Origin: Clostridia bacterium
GTDB lineage: Bacteria; Bacillota; Clostridia; Oscillospirales; Acutalibacteraceae
Reading direction: 5' to 3'
Assembly: GCA_017625095.1 (NCBI GenBank)
Contig: JAGALQ010000017.1
Location: 29,494-93,493, forward strand
Length of the DNA: 64,000 bases
Part shown: positions 1-8,633 of the stretch, piece after piece
How the letters are laid out: the number at the start of each line of letters is the position of its first letter
Position numbering within the stretch: the stretch's first letter is position 1
Notes under the pieces: generated by a model
What the model was told of the DNA's origin: nothing
Seen by the model: only the letters and a program-made list of their open reading frames with translations
The model's database searches: none
Program-made: the position numbers and the translations under genes

Positions 1-762
1 AAGCGAAATTGTACCCTCGGGGTTGATAAGGTCGATAATCTGATTGATTGCCGGCTGACATCCGCCACCGCCGACACACTCAAATGCGTGGTCAACGCTG
101 ACACCTTCGGGCACGTGATCAACGTGATAAGTTACCTTGGCAAAGGAGAAGTAAGAGAGCTTCTCTTCAACCGTGCCGAATATATAAAGCTCGGTTTCGG
201 GATAGAGATAGTGCATAACGAGGGCTGTGATATAGCCGACGTTGCCGTCACCCCAGATGCCGACCTTATTGCGGCGCGAATGAGCGATTTTATCAAAGCG
301 TGAAACAGCGTGAACGCTGACGCTGACAAGCTCGGTGAATGAAGCAACGTTCATATTCATGTCTGCAGGCAGCTTAACAACTCTGTCAGGTGCTGCAGTT
401 ATAAAATCCTGCAGAAAGCCGTCATAACCGCTGGAGCGGAAATAGCTCGAGCGCAGATAATTTTCAGCCACAACGCTGTCCTGCTCAGTCGGTGTGTTGG
501 GTACGGGCACAACAAAATCGCCGACGGAATAAGTGCCTGTCGGGTCATAGACAACCTGAGCCACACACTCGTGCGTGAGAGCCATAGGCAGCTTTGCCTT
601 GAGCGCTTCGGGTGAGCGCATACCCTGATAATAGCGTTGGTCAGCCTTACAGACAGAAACCTTATAGGGTCGCATAATAACCTCGCCTGCCGTAAGGTCA
701 AGCTCTTTGTACGCAACCTCTATCATTCTGGGAGAAACCAGCTGGTATACTGCATTAATCAT
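1..762 (-). CDS. tarJ: Ribulose-5-phosphate reductase TarJ (C-terminus off the left edge)
   Basis: This gene reads leftwards off the window; 254 N-terminal residues are present. It is a zinc-type medium-chain dehydrogenase that closely follows the TarJ family, which reduces ribulose 5-phosphate to ribitol 5-phosphate with NADPH for wall teichoic acid synthesis. Visible family blocks are MINAVYQLVSPR at the start, CKADQRYY near residue 37, PNTPTEQD, SSYFRSSGYDGF and the nucleotide-binding GIWGDGNVGYI, then DHAFECVGGGG. The ATG at 762 lies four bases after the tarI stop, and an AGAGGG ribosome binding site sits in the last tarI codons, so the two are translationally linked. TarI and TarJ act as a pair to make CDP-ribitol. 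The remaining C-terminus (roughly 90 residues) is outside the window. Product identity is very likely from the family-wide match; the catalytic zinc site is only partly visible. Confidence 0.93.
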   Translation of the reverse strand, partial: MINAVYQLVSPRMIEVAYKELDLTAGEVIMRPYKVSVCKADQRYYQGMRSPEALKAKLPMALTHECVAQVVYDPTGTYSVGDFVVPVPNTPTEQDSVVAENYLRSSYFRSSGYDGFLQDFITAAPDRVVKLPADMNMNVASFTELVSVSVHAVSRFDKIAHSRRNKVGIWGDGNVGYITALVMHYLYPETELYIFGTVEEKLSYFSFAKVTYHVDHVPEGVSVDHAFECVGGGGCQPAINQIIDLINPEGTISL

Positions 763-766
763 TTTA

Positions 767-1486
767 TTATCCCTCTAAATCGTCAGTTGCGCCGATGAGC
801 GACTGTGCAACCTTCATATCAAACGGATAGGTGATTTTGATATTGAAAACCTCACCCTTGAGCACGTGAACGTGTTCACCCTTGAGAACATACATCTTGC
901 AGGCATCCGTGAGGATATTCTTTTCGTCGTCTGTGAGTGACTCAAAAATCTCCTTGAGTCTTTTTGCCTTAAATGACTGCGGAGTCTGACCCTGATACAT
1001 ATGATCACGGATCGGAATGGAGGTGATAGCCTCGCCATCGCAGCTTTCGACGATTGTATCGGCTGCAGGCACCATTGTGTCACAAGCGCCGTACTTAGCA
1101 GCACAGTCGATATTCTCGTCAATAATTCTGTGTGTAACGAAAGGTCTGACCGAATCGTGTGTGACAACAATTGTGTCATCGTCAAGACCGTAGTTTTCTT
1201 CGATATAGGCAATTGCATTCATAATTGTATCGTTGCGGGTTTCGCCACCGTCGATAACAACTACCCTGTCTGTTTTGCCGAGATTCTTTTCGATAAGGTT
1301 GCGTGCGTGCTCAACCCATGATCTGTGAGTGGGCACGATAATCTTTTCAAAACGTAAATTTACAAAAAACTTTTCGACAGTGTGCACAAGAATCGGTTTT
1401 GTGCCGAGCTTCAGAAACTGCTTGGGCATATCCGTGTTGCCCATTCTGCTGCCCTTTCCGCCTGCGAGAACTATGCCGAAAACCAT
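767..1486 (-). CDS. tarI: Ribitol-5-phosphate cytidylyltransferase TarI (IspD family)
   Basis: This 239-residue cytosolic nucleotidyltransferase transfers CMP from CTP to ribitol 5-phosphate, giving CDP-ribitol for wall polymer synthesis. The N-terminal CTP-binding loop LAGGKGSRMG (residues 8-17) is followed by PKQFL. Later come VIDGGETRNDTI, VTHDSVRPFV and YQGQTPQSF, and the C-terminal ITYPFDMKVA that replaces the ITTPEDL of true IspD enzymes. The next gene is tarJ, and a separate canonical ispD with ispF lies at 33.0-33.7 kb in the same window, so this copy is very unlikely to be the isoprenoid enzyme. It is the penultimate gene of a leftward cluster after tagH. The ATG start is unambiguous. 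Confidence 0.93.
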   Translation of the reverse strand: MVFGIVLAGGKGSRMGNTDMPKQFLKLGTKPILVHTVEKFFVNLRFEKIIVPTHRSWVEHARNLIEKNLGKTDRVVVIDGGETRNDTIMNAIAYIEENYGLDDDTIVVTHDSVRPFVTHRIIDENIDCAAKYGACDTMVPAADTIVESCDGEAITSIPIRDHMYQGQTPQSFKAKRLKEIFESLTDDEKNILTDACKMYVLKGEHVHVLKGEVFNIKITYPFDMKVAQSLIGATDDLEG

Positions 1487-1513
1487 AATATCATCCCTTT
1501 ATACTGTCAGATT

Positions 1514-2257
1514 TTATTTACCGTTTACTTTTTTATCGTAAATATCGCAAACCTCGTTTACATCGCCGTTTGCAATAATCTTGCCGTGGTCAAGGAGAAT
1601 TGCCTTTGTGCACAGCCGGCGCACCTGAGCGGTGTTGTGCGAAACGAAAAGAACCGTTACGCCCTTGTCAAACATACTCTTGATTTTGTTTTCGCTCTTG
1701 ATGCGGAACTTGGCATCGCCGACGGATAAAACCTCATCAAGAATAAGAACCTCGGGGTCAACAGCTGTTGCAATCGCAAAGCCGAGGCGTGCTCTCATAC
1801 CGGAGGAATAGTTTTTTACGGGAACGTCGATAAATTCGCCAAGCTCTGAAAACTCAACAATTTCGTTGTAGCGTTCCTCAATATACTTTCTGGAGTAGCC
1901 CATTGTCGCACCGTAGAGGTAGATGTTCTCCGCACCGGTGTAGTTCATATCAAAACCTGCGCCAAGCTCAAGCAGCGGGGCAATAACACCCTGAACGCTG
2001 ACCTTGCCCTTTGTGGGTTTGAGAACACCTGCAATAACCTTGAGCAGTGTACTCTTACCTGCACCGTTGAAGCCGAGGATGCCGAGTCTTTCGCCCTCTT
2101 CAACCTCAAACGAAACATCGGTAAGTGCCCAGAATTCGTTATAGTGAAGCTTGCGTGTGACAAGCTTTATGAAATACTCTTTTATGTTGTCAACTTTTTC
2201 TTTGCTGAGGTTGAAAAGAATGCTTACGTTTTCAACCTTTACTGCTGTTTTTGCCAT
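1514..2257 (-). CDS. tagH: Teichoic acid / polysaccharide exporter ATP-binding protein (TagH-like)
   Basis: This 247-residue ABC ATPase powers export of a lipid-linked wall polymer through the permease encoded just upstream. The Walker A GFNGAGKST lies near residue 65, the signature YSSGMRARLGFA near 152, the Walker B LILDEV near 171, and the H-loop ends in SHN. The short form without the C-terminal extension of Bacillus TagH resembles O-antigen/teichoic acid exporter ATPases of Clostridia. The reading frame is open five codons further to a TTG at 2272, but the ATG at 2257 has GAGGTG at proper spacing and is preferred. The permease stop is at 2269, so the two are tightly coupled. Confidence 0.9.
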   Translation of the reverse strand: MAKTAVKVENVSILFNLSKEKVDNIKEYFIKLVTRKLHYNEFWALTDVSFEVEEGERLGILGFNGAGKSTLLKVIAGVLKPTKGKVSVQGVIAPLLELGAGFDMNYTGAENIYLYGATMGYSRKYIEERYNEIVEFSELGEFIDVPVKNYSSGMRARLGFAIATAVDPEVLILDEVLSVGDAKFRIKSENKIKSMFDKGVTVLFVSHNTAQVRRLCTKAILLDHGKIIANGDVNEVCDIYDKKVNGK

Positions 2258-2268
2258 TGAAGGACACC

Positions 2269-3093
2269 TCAAATATGAAGAATGAACTTATCCTGCTTTT
2301 TCTGGAAGATTGCAAAGCCGATGACGAGTGTGAGGAGACTCACGCCAAGTGCATACATAAAGTGATTCCAGTTCCACATCACGCCGTAAAGCACACAGTC
2401 ACGGAACATTGAAACGATTGAATAGAGCGGATTTGCCATAAGACCGTACTGAACAATCTTTATAGCACCGAGTGATCTGACCGTGTAGAAGATGGGAGTC
2501 AAATAGAAAAGAAGCATACAGAAAACTTCGTAGATATACTCAATATCCTTGAAGAAAACGTTGAGTGTTGCGAGAATCATACCGACACCGAGTGAAAGGA
2601 TGAGAAGAATAATTATCGGTACGATCGCGAGCAATACGTGCCAGTTAATGACAATAACTTCATCCGTGAAGCACTTAAAGTAAATAACCATTACGACAAG
2701 CACAAGCAGCGACATCGCAAAGGTGACAAAATTTGCAAGCACGTTTGAAAGCGGATAGATATATTTGGGCACGTAAACCTTTTTGATAACGCTGGCACTT
2801 AGTCTTACCGAGCGCATCGCACGCTTGGTTGACTGAGTAAAGAACTCATAGAGAAGACGGCCGCAGAGCAGGTAAACCATATAGCAGCCTACACTCGGGT
2901 CATTTCTGCCGAAAATACCGCCGAAAACAAGAGCAAGAACGATTGTTGTAAGCAGCGGCTGAAGGAACGTCCAGAACATACCGAGCACCGAATTGCGGTA
3001 CTGCAGCTTGACGTTCTTGCGTACAATCTCCTGAAGCAGATAGCGGTACTTCATAAAATTTTTGAAGACAGCTTTGATTTTGTTTGTTTTCAT
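2269..3093 (-). CDS. tagG: Teichoic acid / polysaccharide exporter permease (TagG-like, ABC-2 type)
   Basis: This is a 274-residue integral membrane protein of the ABC-2 family. A cytosolic N-terminus (MKTNKIKAVFKNF, then YRYLLQEIVRKNVKLQYRNS) precedes about six membrane segments, and the stretch QYRNSVLGMFWTFLQPL is the typical ABC-2 entrance helix of polymer exporters. It pairs with the ATPase gene that begins 12 bases downstream, and both sit between glycosyltransferases and tarIJ, which fits export of an undecaprenyl-linked teichoic acid. Substrate is inferred from neighbours only; an O-antigen-like glycan is the main alternative. Confidence 0.9.
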   Translation of the reverse strand: MKTNKIKAVFKNFMKYRYLLQEIVRKNVKLQYRNSVLGMFWTFLQPLLTTIVLALVFGGIFGRNDPSVGCYMVYLLCGRLLYEFFTQSTKRAMRSVRLSASVIKKVYVPKYIYPLSNVLANFVTFAMSLLVLVVMVIYFKCFTDEVIVINWHVLLAIVPIIILLILSLGVGMILATLNVFFKDIEYIYEVFCMLLFYLTPIFYTVRSLGAIKIVQYGLMANPLYSIVSMFRDCVLYGVMWNWNHFMYALGVSLLTLVIGFAIFQKKQDKFILHI

Positions 3094-3113
3094 TGTAACT
3101 TATCTCCTGTCAA

Positions 3114-3884
3114 TCAGCCTTTGCACCACTTGGCAAAGTACTTGAACATAGACGAAATCTGAACAAGCATAAGCCTGAAATTCTTTTTGCTCTCTCTGCC
3201 CCAGACGTGGTAGACCACAGCCTCGGGGTAGTAGATAACCTTTGCGTGCTTTGCAACCGATCTTGTGATGTCACAGTCCTCAAAGTACATAAAGTAGCGC
3301 TTATCAAAGCCGCCCAGCTTTTTGAAAAGCTCTGTGCGGAACATCATAAAGCAGCCCGTTGCGTTTTCAATCTCGAGAGGTGAATCAAGGTCCTCATCAA
3401 GCATTGCATATTCCCTGAGAAGCTTGCCCGGCTCATCACCGCGCATACGGCTTGCAACGAGATATTTTATCTTCGGATTGCGCTTGCCGAGGATCTGCAT
3501 TCTGCCGTCGGGGAAACAAATTCTGGGTGAAAGCAGACCTATTTCGGGATGCTCGTCCATATATGCCGCCATCTTTGCGATAACATCGTCGCTGATGCTG
3601 ATATCGGGGTTGATAACACAGTGATACTTTGAATCAAGCTCACTGAGCACAATGTTGTGGCCGCAGCCGAAGCCGTTGTTTGTGTGCGGCTCAATCACCT
3701 TGACCTCAGGGTATTTTTCCCTGATGTGTGCGGGTGTTGAGTCGGTCGACATATTATCTACAACGGTAAGCTTAAAATCCACACCCTTGGTGTTTTCAAG
3801 CAGAGTTGTTATGGTTTCATCTATGCTGCTCATATTGTTATGCGTAACAATACAGCCCGTTACATAGCTATTAATCTGTACCAT
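3114..3884 (-). CDS. Family 2 glycosyltransferase (rhamnosyltransferase-like)
   Basis: This 256-residue GT-A glycosyltransferase probably adds a sugar to the wall or surface polymer on the cytosolic face. The start region VTGCIVTHNNMSSIDETI is the nucleotide-sugar strand of GT2. VDNMSTDST, then CVINPDISI supply the metal-binding DxD-like region, GCFMMFR is the acceptor-side motif, and FDKRYFMYFEDCDI is the conserved catalytic ED(C)D block. The frame extends upstream to 3938, but that extension overlaps the previous glycosyltransferase; the ATG at 3884 begins the family homology. Its ribosome binding site is either AAGGGA about 11 bases away or the closely abutting AAAGGA. The acceptor and donor cannot be told from sequence. 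Confidence 0.85.
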   Translation of the reverse strand: MVQINSYVTGCIVTHNNMSSIDETITTLLENTKGVDFKLTVVDNMSTDSTPAHIREKYPEVKVIEPHTNNGFGCGHNIVLSELDSKYHCVINPDISISDDVIAKMAAYMDEHPEIGLLSPRICFPDGRMQILGKRNPKIKYLVASRMRGDEPGKLLREYAMLDEDLDSPLEIENATGCFMMFRTELFKKLGGFDKRYFMYFEDCDITRSVAKHAKVIYYPEAVVYHVWGRESKKNFRLMLVQISSMFKYFAKWCKG

Positions 3885-3889
3885 TCCTT

Positions 3890-4585
3890 TCAGTTTCCCT
3901 TGTATCTGCAGATACTGCGCACAATGCTGATGCGCCACCTGATTTTTTGCATTAGGCTTGTCCTGCCGCCTGTCATACTGCCGGGGTTACGGCGGTAAAG
4001 CAGGAGGGGTTCATCAATCAGCTCAACTCTGCCAACCTTTTCGCTGACAAGACCGAGCCACTGATCATGCATCGGCAGATTCGCGGGAAAAGGCAGTGCC
4101 GCTGTAAAAGCCTGCCTTGTGAGCGCCATACAGGCACCTGTATAGCAGTTTTTGATGATATTGTGAAGTATGCCTGTTTTTGCACCTCTGTCCTCAAACA
4201 GGGTTCTGCCCGATTTGTTGAGGTTTTCATCGGTTATGTACGCATTGTGAAGCACACAGCACGCACCGCCCTCTATCGCGGACATCACACGCTCAACCTT
4301 GCAGTCGAGCCAGACATCGTCCTGGTCGCAGAGAAACGCAACATCACCCGTACATTCACGCAGAAGGAACTCCTTGTTGGCGTCAACACCCTTTGCAGGG
4401 CCGTGAACATAGCGGATGCGTTTATCGTCGAGAAACGGTTTTATCGCCGCATAGGTGCCGCCTGACGGATTATCGTCTGAAATAATAACCTCACCGTCAG
4501 CTCCAAGCTGCGACAGCACGGATTCAAGCTGCTTTGCAATATACATTTCGCCGTTATATGCGGCAATCAGAACAGATATTTTCAC
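3890..4585 (-). CDS. Family 2 glycosyltransferase
   Basis: This 231-residue glycosyltransferase starts MKISVLIAAYNGEMYIAKQL, the hallmark of GT2 enzymes. VIISDDNPSGG and the DxD-like FLCDQDDVW (metal and nucleotide-sugar binding) follow, then NCYTGACMALTR and the late MHDQWLG block that usually carries the catalytic base. It resembles the rhamnosyl/wall-associated polysaccharide transferases. The start codon is GTG with AAAGGTG ten bases ahead. It is the first gene of the leftward run into tagG-tagH-tarI-tarJ. The approximately 95-base AT-rich gap on its upstream side probably holds the promoter, but I could not pick a convincing one. Confidence 0.87.
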   Translation of the reverse strand: MKISVLIAAYNGEMYIAKQLESVLSQLGADGEVIISDDNPSGGTYAAIKPFLDDKRIRYVHGPAKGVDANKEFLLRECTGDVAFLCDQDDVWLDCKVERVMSAIEGGACCVLHNAYITDENLNKSGRTLFEDRGAKTGILHNIIKNCYTGACMALTRQAFTAALPFPANLPMHDQWLGLVSEKVGRVELIDEPLLLYRRNPGSMTGGRTSLMQKIRWRISIVRSICRYKGN

Positions 4586-4680
4586 TGCAGCTTTACACCT
4601 TTCAACCGTGTTTTAGTGCGTTTGGGCATACAAACACATAGTAATTTGCATTAGTCTAACATATATTTATTAATAAACTA

Positions 4681-6072
4681 TTAATACCCGAGCCTTCGCA
4701 CCTGTTCTTCGTACTTGTCCGAGCCGAACCAACCCGTTGTGTGCACGCTGACCGCACTTGAGCCGAGGATTGACAGGCGGATTCTGCCGATTCCGAAACG
4801 TCTGAAAAACGGATTTGTGAGGAACTTAACGGTCTGAACGGCATCATATCTGAATGATGCGTGAGTGAGAGAAAAAATACCGCGTGAATATGAGAAAACC
4901 TCACCGTCTGCGGCAAGCGTTTTACCGTTGCGGCTCAATATACCGAGCACAACACCGACAACGGCACACGCGGCACAAAGTGCAGGATGCACCTGAATAA
5001 GAGCCGTACCTGCAGCCGCAAACACTGCAAGATAAAAGCTCACAGATGCCGCAAGTCCCATTTTATGAGAGCGTTCAGGCTTGACCGAGCAGACGAAATC
5101 AGGCGCACACTCGCCGAGAATGCGGTCAAGCTCGTTTCTTTTGACAAGCAGACAAATCTGAGGCGTTTCGTGCTTATCGTTGCCAAGACCTACAACGGCA
5201 ACCTCGGCACGGTACAAGCCGAAAACACGAGCAAACACGGGACGCCTGACAATAACCGCATTGACCTTGTCGGCAGAGAAAGAATATTTCTTTTTCTTGA
5301 TAAGACCCGAGGTTATATAGAAGCTGTCTTCACTTTTTTCAATTTTAAATCCGTAGGCAGCGGCAAACTGCATCAGCATACCTGCAAGCCATCCGAGAAT
5401 AACGAGAACTGACGCAGCCGACCATGAGTTTGAAACAACGCTGAAAACTATGCTGAATGCCGACGGCAGAATCTGAATGACCGACTGACCTAAAACAACA
5501 TCTTTAAAAGCCTGCAAAGCAGAAAACGAGCAGATAAGCCTGCGATTTTCTTCGGTTTGTTCAACACTGTTTTCAGCCTTGCAGCGCAGTATTTCTTTTT
5601 CAAAGGACTGAGCCTTATCAAGCGACAGCACAAAGATAAAATCCGTGCTGTTGGCGGTGACGGCAGAATTGATATCGAGCTTTATCTTTGCCGTGCCGAC
5701 AACACGCTCAAACAAATTGCGTTCAAGGTTAACCGTAGAAATACTGCCGAGCGGCACACGGGAAACGCGGTGCATCAGCGTGTTTTTTTCAACGACAAGA
5801 TAGCCGCCGTCAATATAAAAAAGCGTTCGGCGCCAGCGTATAAAGCTCCACACAGCAAACACAATGCCTGCCGCACCAGCTGCGACAAGCATTGCAAGAT
5901 GGATATCGCCCGATGTGATGCGTCTGAGCAGCAGTGATATATTCACATTGCCCGCCGACTCACCCGAAAACTCAAACAGCAGCGACACGGCACCTGTCAG
6001 CAACACAAGACCGACCGCACCGAACTGCTCAGCGATAATTGATATATGGTTTCTTGAAGGCTTACTGAACAT
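4681..6072 (-). CDS. PH domain-containing membrane protein, YdbT-like
   Basis: This 463-residue membrane protein has paired hydrophobic segments (about residues 17-36 and 55-75, 195-240, and 340-380). Between them are repeated bacterial PH (bPH2/DUF304) domains; the repeats are seen as YIDGGYLVVEKNTL...RVPLGSISTVNL, FYITSGLIKKKKYSFSADKVNAVIVR, and FSYSRGIFSLTHASFRYDAVQTVKF. Three such units match the Bacillus YdbT layout. Its start lies 11 bases inside the preceding YdbS-like gene, as in the Bacillus ydbST pair, which has been linked to resistance to certain bacteriocins. It is the last gene of an envelope operon with FHA, FtsW/RodA, PBP and amidase genes. The precise role is unknown. Confidence 0.85.
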   Translation of the reverse strand: MFSKPSRNHISIIAEQFGAVGLVLLTGAVSLLFEFSGESAGNVNISLLLRRITSGDIHLAMLVAAGAAGIVFAVWSFIRWRRTLFYIDGGYLVVEKNTLMHRVSRVPLGSISTVNLERNLFERVVGTAKIKLDINSAVTANSTDFIFVLSLDKAQSFEKEILRCKAENSVEQTEENRRLICSFSALQAFKDVVLGQSVIQILPSAFSIVFSVVSNSWSAASVLVILGWLAGMLMQFAAAYGFKIEKSEDSFYITSGLIKKKKYSFSADKVNAVIVRRPVFARVFGLYRAEVAVVGLGNDKHETPQICLLVKRNELDRILGECAPDFVCSVKPERSHKMGLAASVSFYLAVFAAAGTALIQVHPALCAACAVVGVVLGILSRNGKTLAADGEVFSYSRGIFSLTHASFRYDAVQTVKFLTNPFFRRFGIGRIRLSILGSSAVSVHTTGWFGSDKYEEQVRRLGY

Positions 6073-6535
6073 CGTTGCCGCCTCCGAGTTTATTTTTAAT
6101 TATTTCGTTGAGATTAAGCGCAATTGTCTGCGCCTCATCCTCATCGAGAAAACGCAGCACCGCAGTTGAGCCTGCAGTTATAACGGACACCTTTGCAACA
6201 CCGAAAGCGGTATCAATCGGGCCGCGTGACACGTTGATCTGATGGATTCTGTTAATCGGCACAACAGTGCGCGAAACAAAAAGAACACCGCGGATTATCT
6301 CAATCCTGTCAGAATCGATAAGATATTTATACCGTCTGAACCTGAGCGCAGGAAAAACAGCAGCCCACAGCACGGCAGCAACGGCACCTGCCGCCATAAC
6401 CGCAACCTTAACTGCACCGTAAAGGTCGCCGAAGACTACAGCTGCAAGGCAGACAACAAGCAGCACAAGGCTCTGCAGCAGTGCCGTAACGCTCATAACC
6501 TGCTTTGCTTTTTTGCCCAGAGATCTGTATTCCAT
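6062..6535 (-). CDS. PH domain-containing membrane protein, YdbS-like
   Basis: This 157-residue protein has two hydrophobic segments near residues 15-60 followed by one bPH2 domain with the motif YKYLIDSDRIEIIRGVLFVSRTVVPINRIHQINVSRGPIDTA shown here in pieces: YLIDSDRIEIIRG, then VVPINRIHQINVSRGP. The IHQI/NVSRGP core is characteristic of the YdbS branch. It overlaps the YdbT-like gene and follows the amidase gene with no gap, so the two PH proteins probably form one membrane complex. Function is not established; they are inserted here in a peptidoglycan-synthesis operon. Confidence 0.85.
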   Translation of the reverse strand: MEYRSLGKKAKQVMSVTALLQSLVLLVVCLAAVVFGDLYGAVKVAVMAAGAVAAVLWAAVFPALRFRRYKYLIDSDRIEIIRGVLFVSRTVVPINRIHQINVSRGPIDTAFGVAKVSVITAGSTAVLRFLDEDEAQTIALNLNEIIKNKLGGGNDVQ

Positions 6536-7249
6536 TTAATCATCCTCCGCACTTAAAAATCCAAGCTCGATTCCGTCTGCAATTGCCTGAGCATACTCCG
6601 AAAAATTCTCATCGAAAAGCACGTTATCAACCGGTGTTGACATAAAGCCCATTTCCAGCAGACAGCTCGGCATTTGAGTTGCGGCATTCACGTGGTAATT
6701 CTGCAGCGGATTACCCTGATAGCCGCGCTTGACTCCTCTGTCTTCACCGTATCCGACTTTATTGATTTCTTCAAGTATGCATTTTGCAATTGTCTGCTCC
6801 TGACGCGTCGCGGTTGTGGAAATCCATGCTTCGACACCGCTGACCTTATTTTCTGCGCTGTTGCGATGAAGTGACAAAAAGTATGACGCCCTCTTTTTGT
6901 TTGCAAAATCCGCTCTTTCTTCAAGGCTTACGTAAGTATCGGTTTTTCTGGTGTAGATAACCTTGCAGCCCTTTTCTTTCAGCCTTTTACCCACTTCAAG
7001 CGCAAGCCTGACATTGTCATCCTTTTCATACCGTCCGTCAATTTCGGTGCCTCTGTCATTGCCGCCGTGTCCCGGGTCAATACAAACCGTAAGCTCGGTT
7101 ATATCCACCTTGTTTTTTTCGCGTACAGAGTGCACAACCAGACCGATTACAACGGCTGCGATAAGCAGTGCCGCAAAAGCACATAAAATTTTCAGGCGTG
7201 CTGCCCTTGGATCATTGTGAACATATCTTTCTCTCATTTTTATACCCAT
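6536..7249 (-). CDS. N-acetylmuramoyl-L-alanine amidase (Amidase_3)
   Basis: This 237-residue zinc amidase cuts the bond between the glycan strand and the stem peptide of peptidoglycan. A short basic N-terminus and one membrane segment (about residues 20-42) anchor it outside the cell. The Amidase_3 domain follows with VCIDPGHGGNDRG (first zinc His), a Glu in the region YEKDDNVRLALEVG, the second His in FLSLHRNSA (family: S-[IL]-H-x-N), and the late catalytic Glu in CLLEMGFMS. It resembles CwlD/CwlC-type enzymes. The gene directly abuts the PBP gene; ATG at 7249 is taken, but an in-frame ATG four codons on is equally possible because no clear ribosome binding site is visible. Confidence 0.9.
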   Translation of the reverse strand: MGIKMRERYVHNDPRAARLKILCAFAALLIAAVVIGLVVHSVREKNKVDITELTVCIDPGHGGNDRGTEIDGRYEKDDNVRLALEVGKRLKEKGCKVIYTRKTDTYVSLEERADFANKKRASYFLSLHRNSAENKVSGVEAWISTTATRQEQTIAKCILEEINKVGYGEDRGVKRGYQGNPLQNYHVNAATQMPSCLLEMGFMSTPVDNVLFDENFSEYAQAIADGIELGFLSAEDD

Positions 7250-8608
7250 TTATAAAGCGTTTTTCAAATCTTTCATTATTTTGCTTGCAATCGGCACAGC
7301 TACCTCACTGCCGCCACCGCCGTTTTCAACAACAACCACTATTGCATAGGGGAAGCTGTCATCGGCAGAAAAGCCTGTAAACCACGCGTGCGAAGCCTCA
7401 TCGGCAACCTGAGCCGTACCCGTTTTTCCGCAGAACTGCATATCGGGGAATCTGCTGTCGCCGTAATTGTTTATAACGTTGTTGCGCATCATTGTCTTAA
7501 GCTGCGAAGCCGTTGTCTGCTGAAGCAAGCGTTCTGTTCTGACACTGCCGACAACGTCATAAAGCGAATCGGAAACAAAGTACGGTATAGGAGTCGAGCC
7601 GTCCGATGCGGCACAGCCCATAATCATAAGCATATGCAGAGGATTGACAAGCGTTGTATACTGACCGATTGATGCCCAGCCGATATCAATATCAACCGCG
7701 CCCTTCAGATCAAACCTGCTTTTGGCTGTGTTAACACCGCTCACGCTGAAGCTCTTGCCAAAGCCCATTGAATTTACGGTTGCAGTCATAACGTCAGCAC
7801 CCATACCGATGCCCATCTGAGCATAAGCACTGTTGCAGGATTTTGTAAACGCAGTGCCAAAGCTGATCTTGCCGTGAGTGTTGTTGCATATTATCTGACC
7901 GCCCTGTGCGGTTGCGTGCGCACCCGTGCATTCAAACGTGCAGCTGTTTATATCCGGTATATTTTCAAGTGCCGCAACCGTTGTGACTGTTTTGAAAGTT
8001 GAGCCGGGTGTAAACACACCGTTGAGCAGACGGTTCATATAAACCGCCTCATATTTATCATTGGTTTCAATATCCTCAGGTTTATTTTTCGGGTCATAGG
8101 TCGGAGTAGAAACCATACAGACAATTTCACCCGTCTTGTAGTTATATATACCGACCGTACCTTTGCGTGAATCCAGATATCTGTAAGCATTGGCGCAAAG
8201 CTTTGCATCAATTGTCAGATTAACGTCACTGCCCGAGCCCGTATTGATAAGCGTATATATTCCGTCAACAAAGCTGTAACCCGTAAGCTTATCGCGGCAG
8301 AGAGTGTGTGCACCCGTAGCTATATAGCCGTAAGTGTCACCGACTGCGTGCAGTGTCGCTTTGCGTATATTTTTATCGGAATTATATACTCTTTCTCCGT
8401 TTTTGCTCTGTGCGAGGATGACACCGTTGCGGTCAAGAATCCTACCTGCGTTTTTAATCTCACCCTGTGAATAAAGGTGACCGTTGACACGGTGAGTTGC
8501 CCACGTGCCGCCCTGAGTAAAAAAGCTGACCGCAAGAAATACCAGACCGCCGATAAACGCAATGATTATCGCCAGCAATACATATGCACGTTTTGTTACG
8601 GTATTCAT
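7250..8608 (-). CDS. Class B penicillin-binding protein (transpeptidase, PbpA/FtsI-like)
   Basis: This 452-residue protein cross-links peptidoglycan together with the FtsW/RodA-type polymerase encoded just upstream. One N-terminal membrane segment (residues 9-31) precedes a short dimerisation region with the class B motif GRILDRNGVILA. The transpeptidase domain has STFK (catalytic Ser, in TPGSTFKTVTT), SCN (KSCNSAY) and KTG (CGKTGTAQ). At about 450 residues it belongs to the small PbpA-like group found beside RodA and FHA genes in Actinobacteria and many Clostridia. Strong AAGGAAGGTG ribosome binding site. Elongation, division or sporulation use cannot be separated from sequence. Confidence 0.92.
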   Translation of the reverse strand: MNTVTKRAYVLLAIIIAFIGGLVFLAVSFFTQGGTWATHRVNGHLYSQGEIKNAGRILDRNGVILAQSKNGERVYNSDKNIRKATLHAVGDTYGYIATGAHTLCRDKLTGYSFVDGIYTLINTGSGSDVNLTIDAKLCANAYRYLDSRKGTVGIYNYKTGEIVCMVSTPTYDPKNKPEDIETNDKYEAVYMNRLLNGVFTPGSTFKTVTTVAALENIPDINSCTFECTGAHATAQGGQIICNNTHGKISFGTAFTKSCNSAYAQMGIGMGADVMTATVNSMGFGKSFSVSGVNTAKSRFDLKGAVDIDIGWASIGQYTTLVNPLHMLMIMGCAASDGSTPIPYFVSDSLYDVVGSVRTERLLQQTTASQLKTMMRNNVINNYGDSRFPDMQFCGKTGTAQVADEASHAWFTGFSADDSFPYAIVVVVENGGGGSEVAVPIASKIMKDLKNAL

Positions 8609-8633
8609 TATTCAGTCACCTTCCTTACTTGAT

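Noticed and set aside
767-1486. Annotation of this gene as the isoprenoid enzyme IspD
   Set aside because: It is followed by tarJ, has TarI-type C-terminal residues, and a proper ispD-ispF pair is present at 32.6-33.7 kb.
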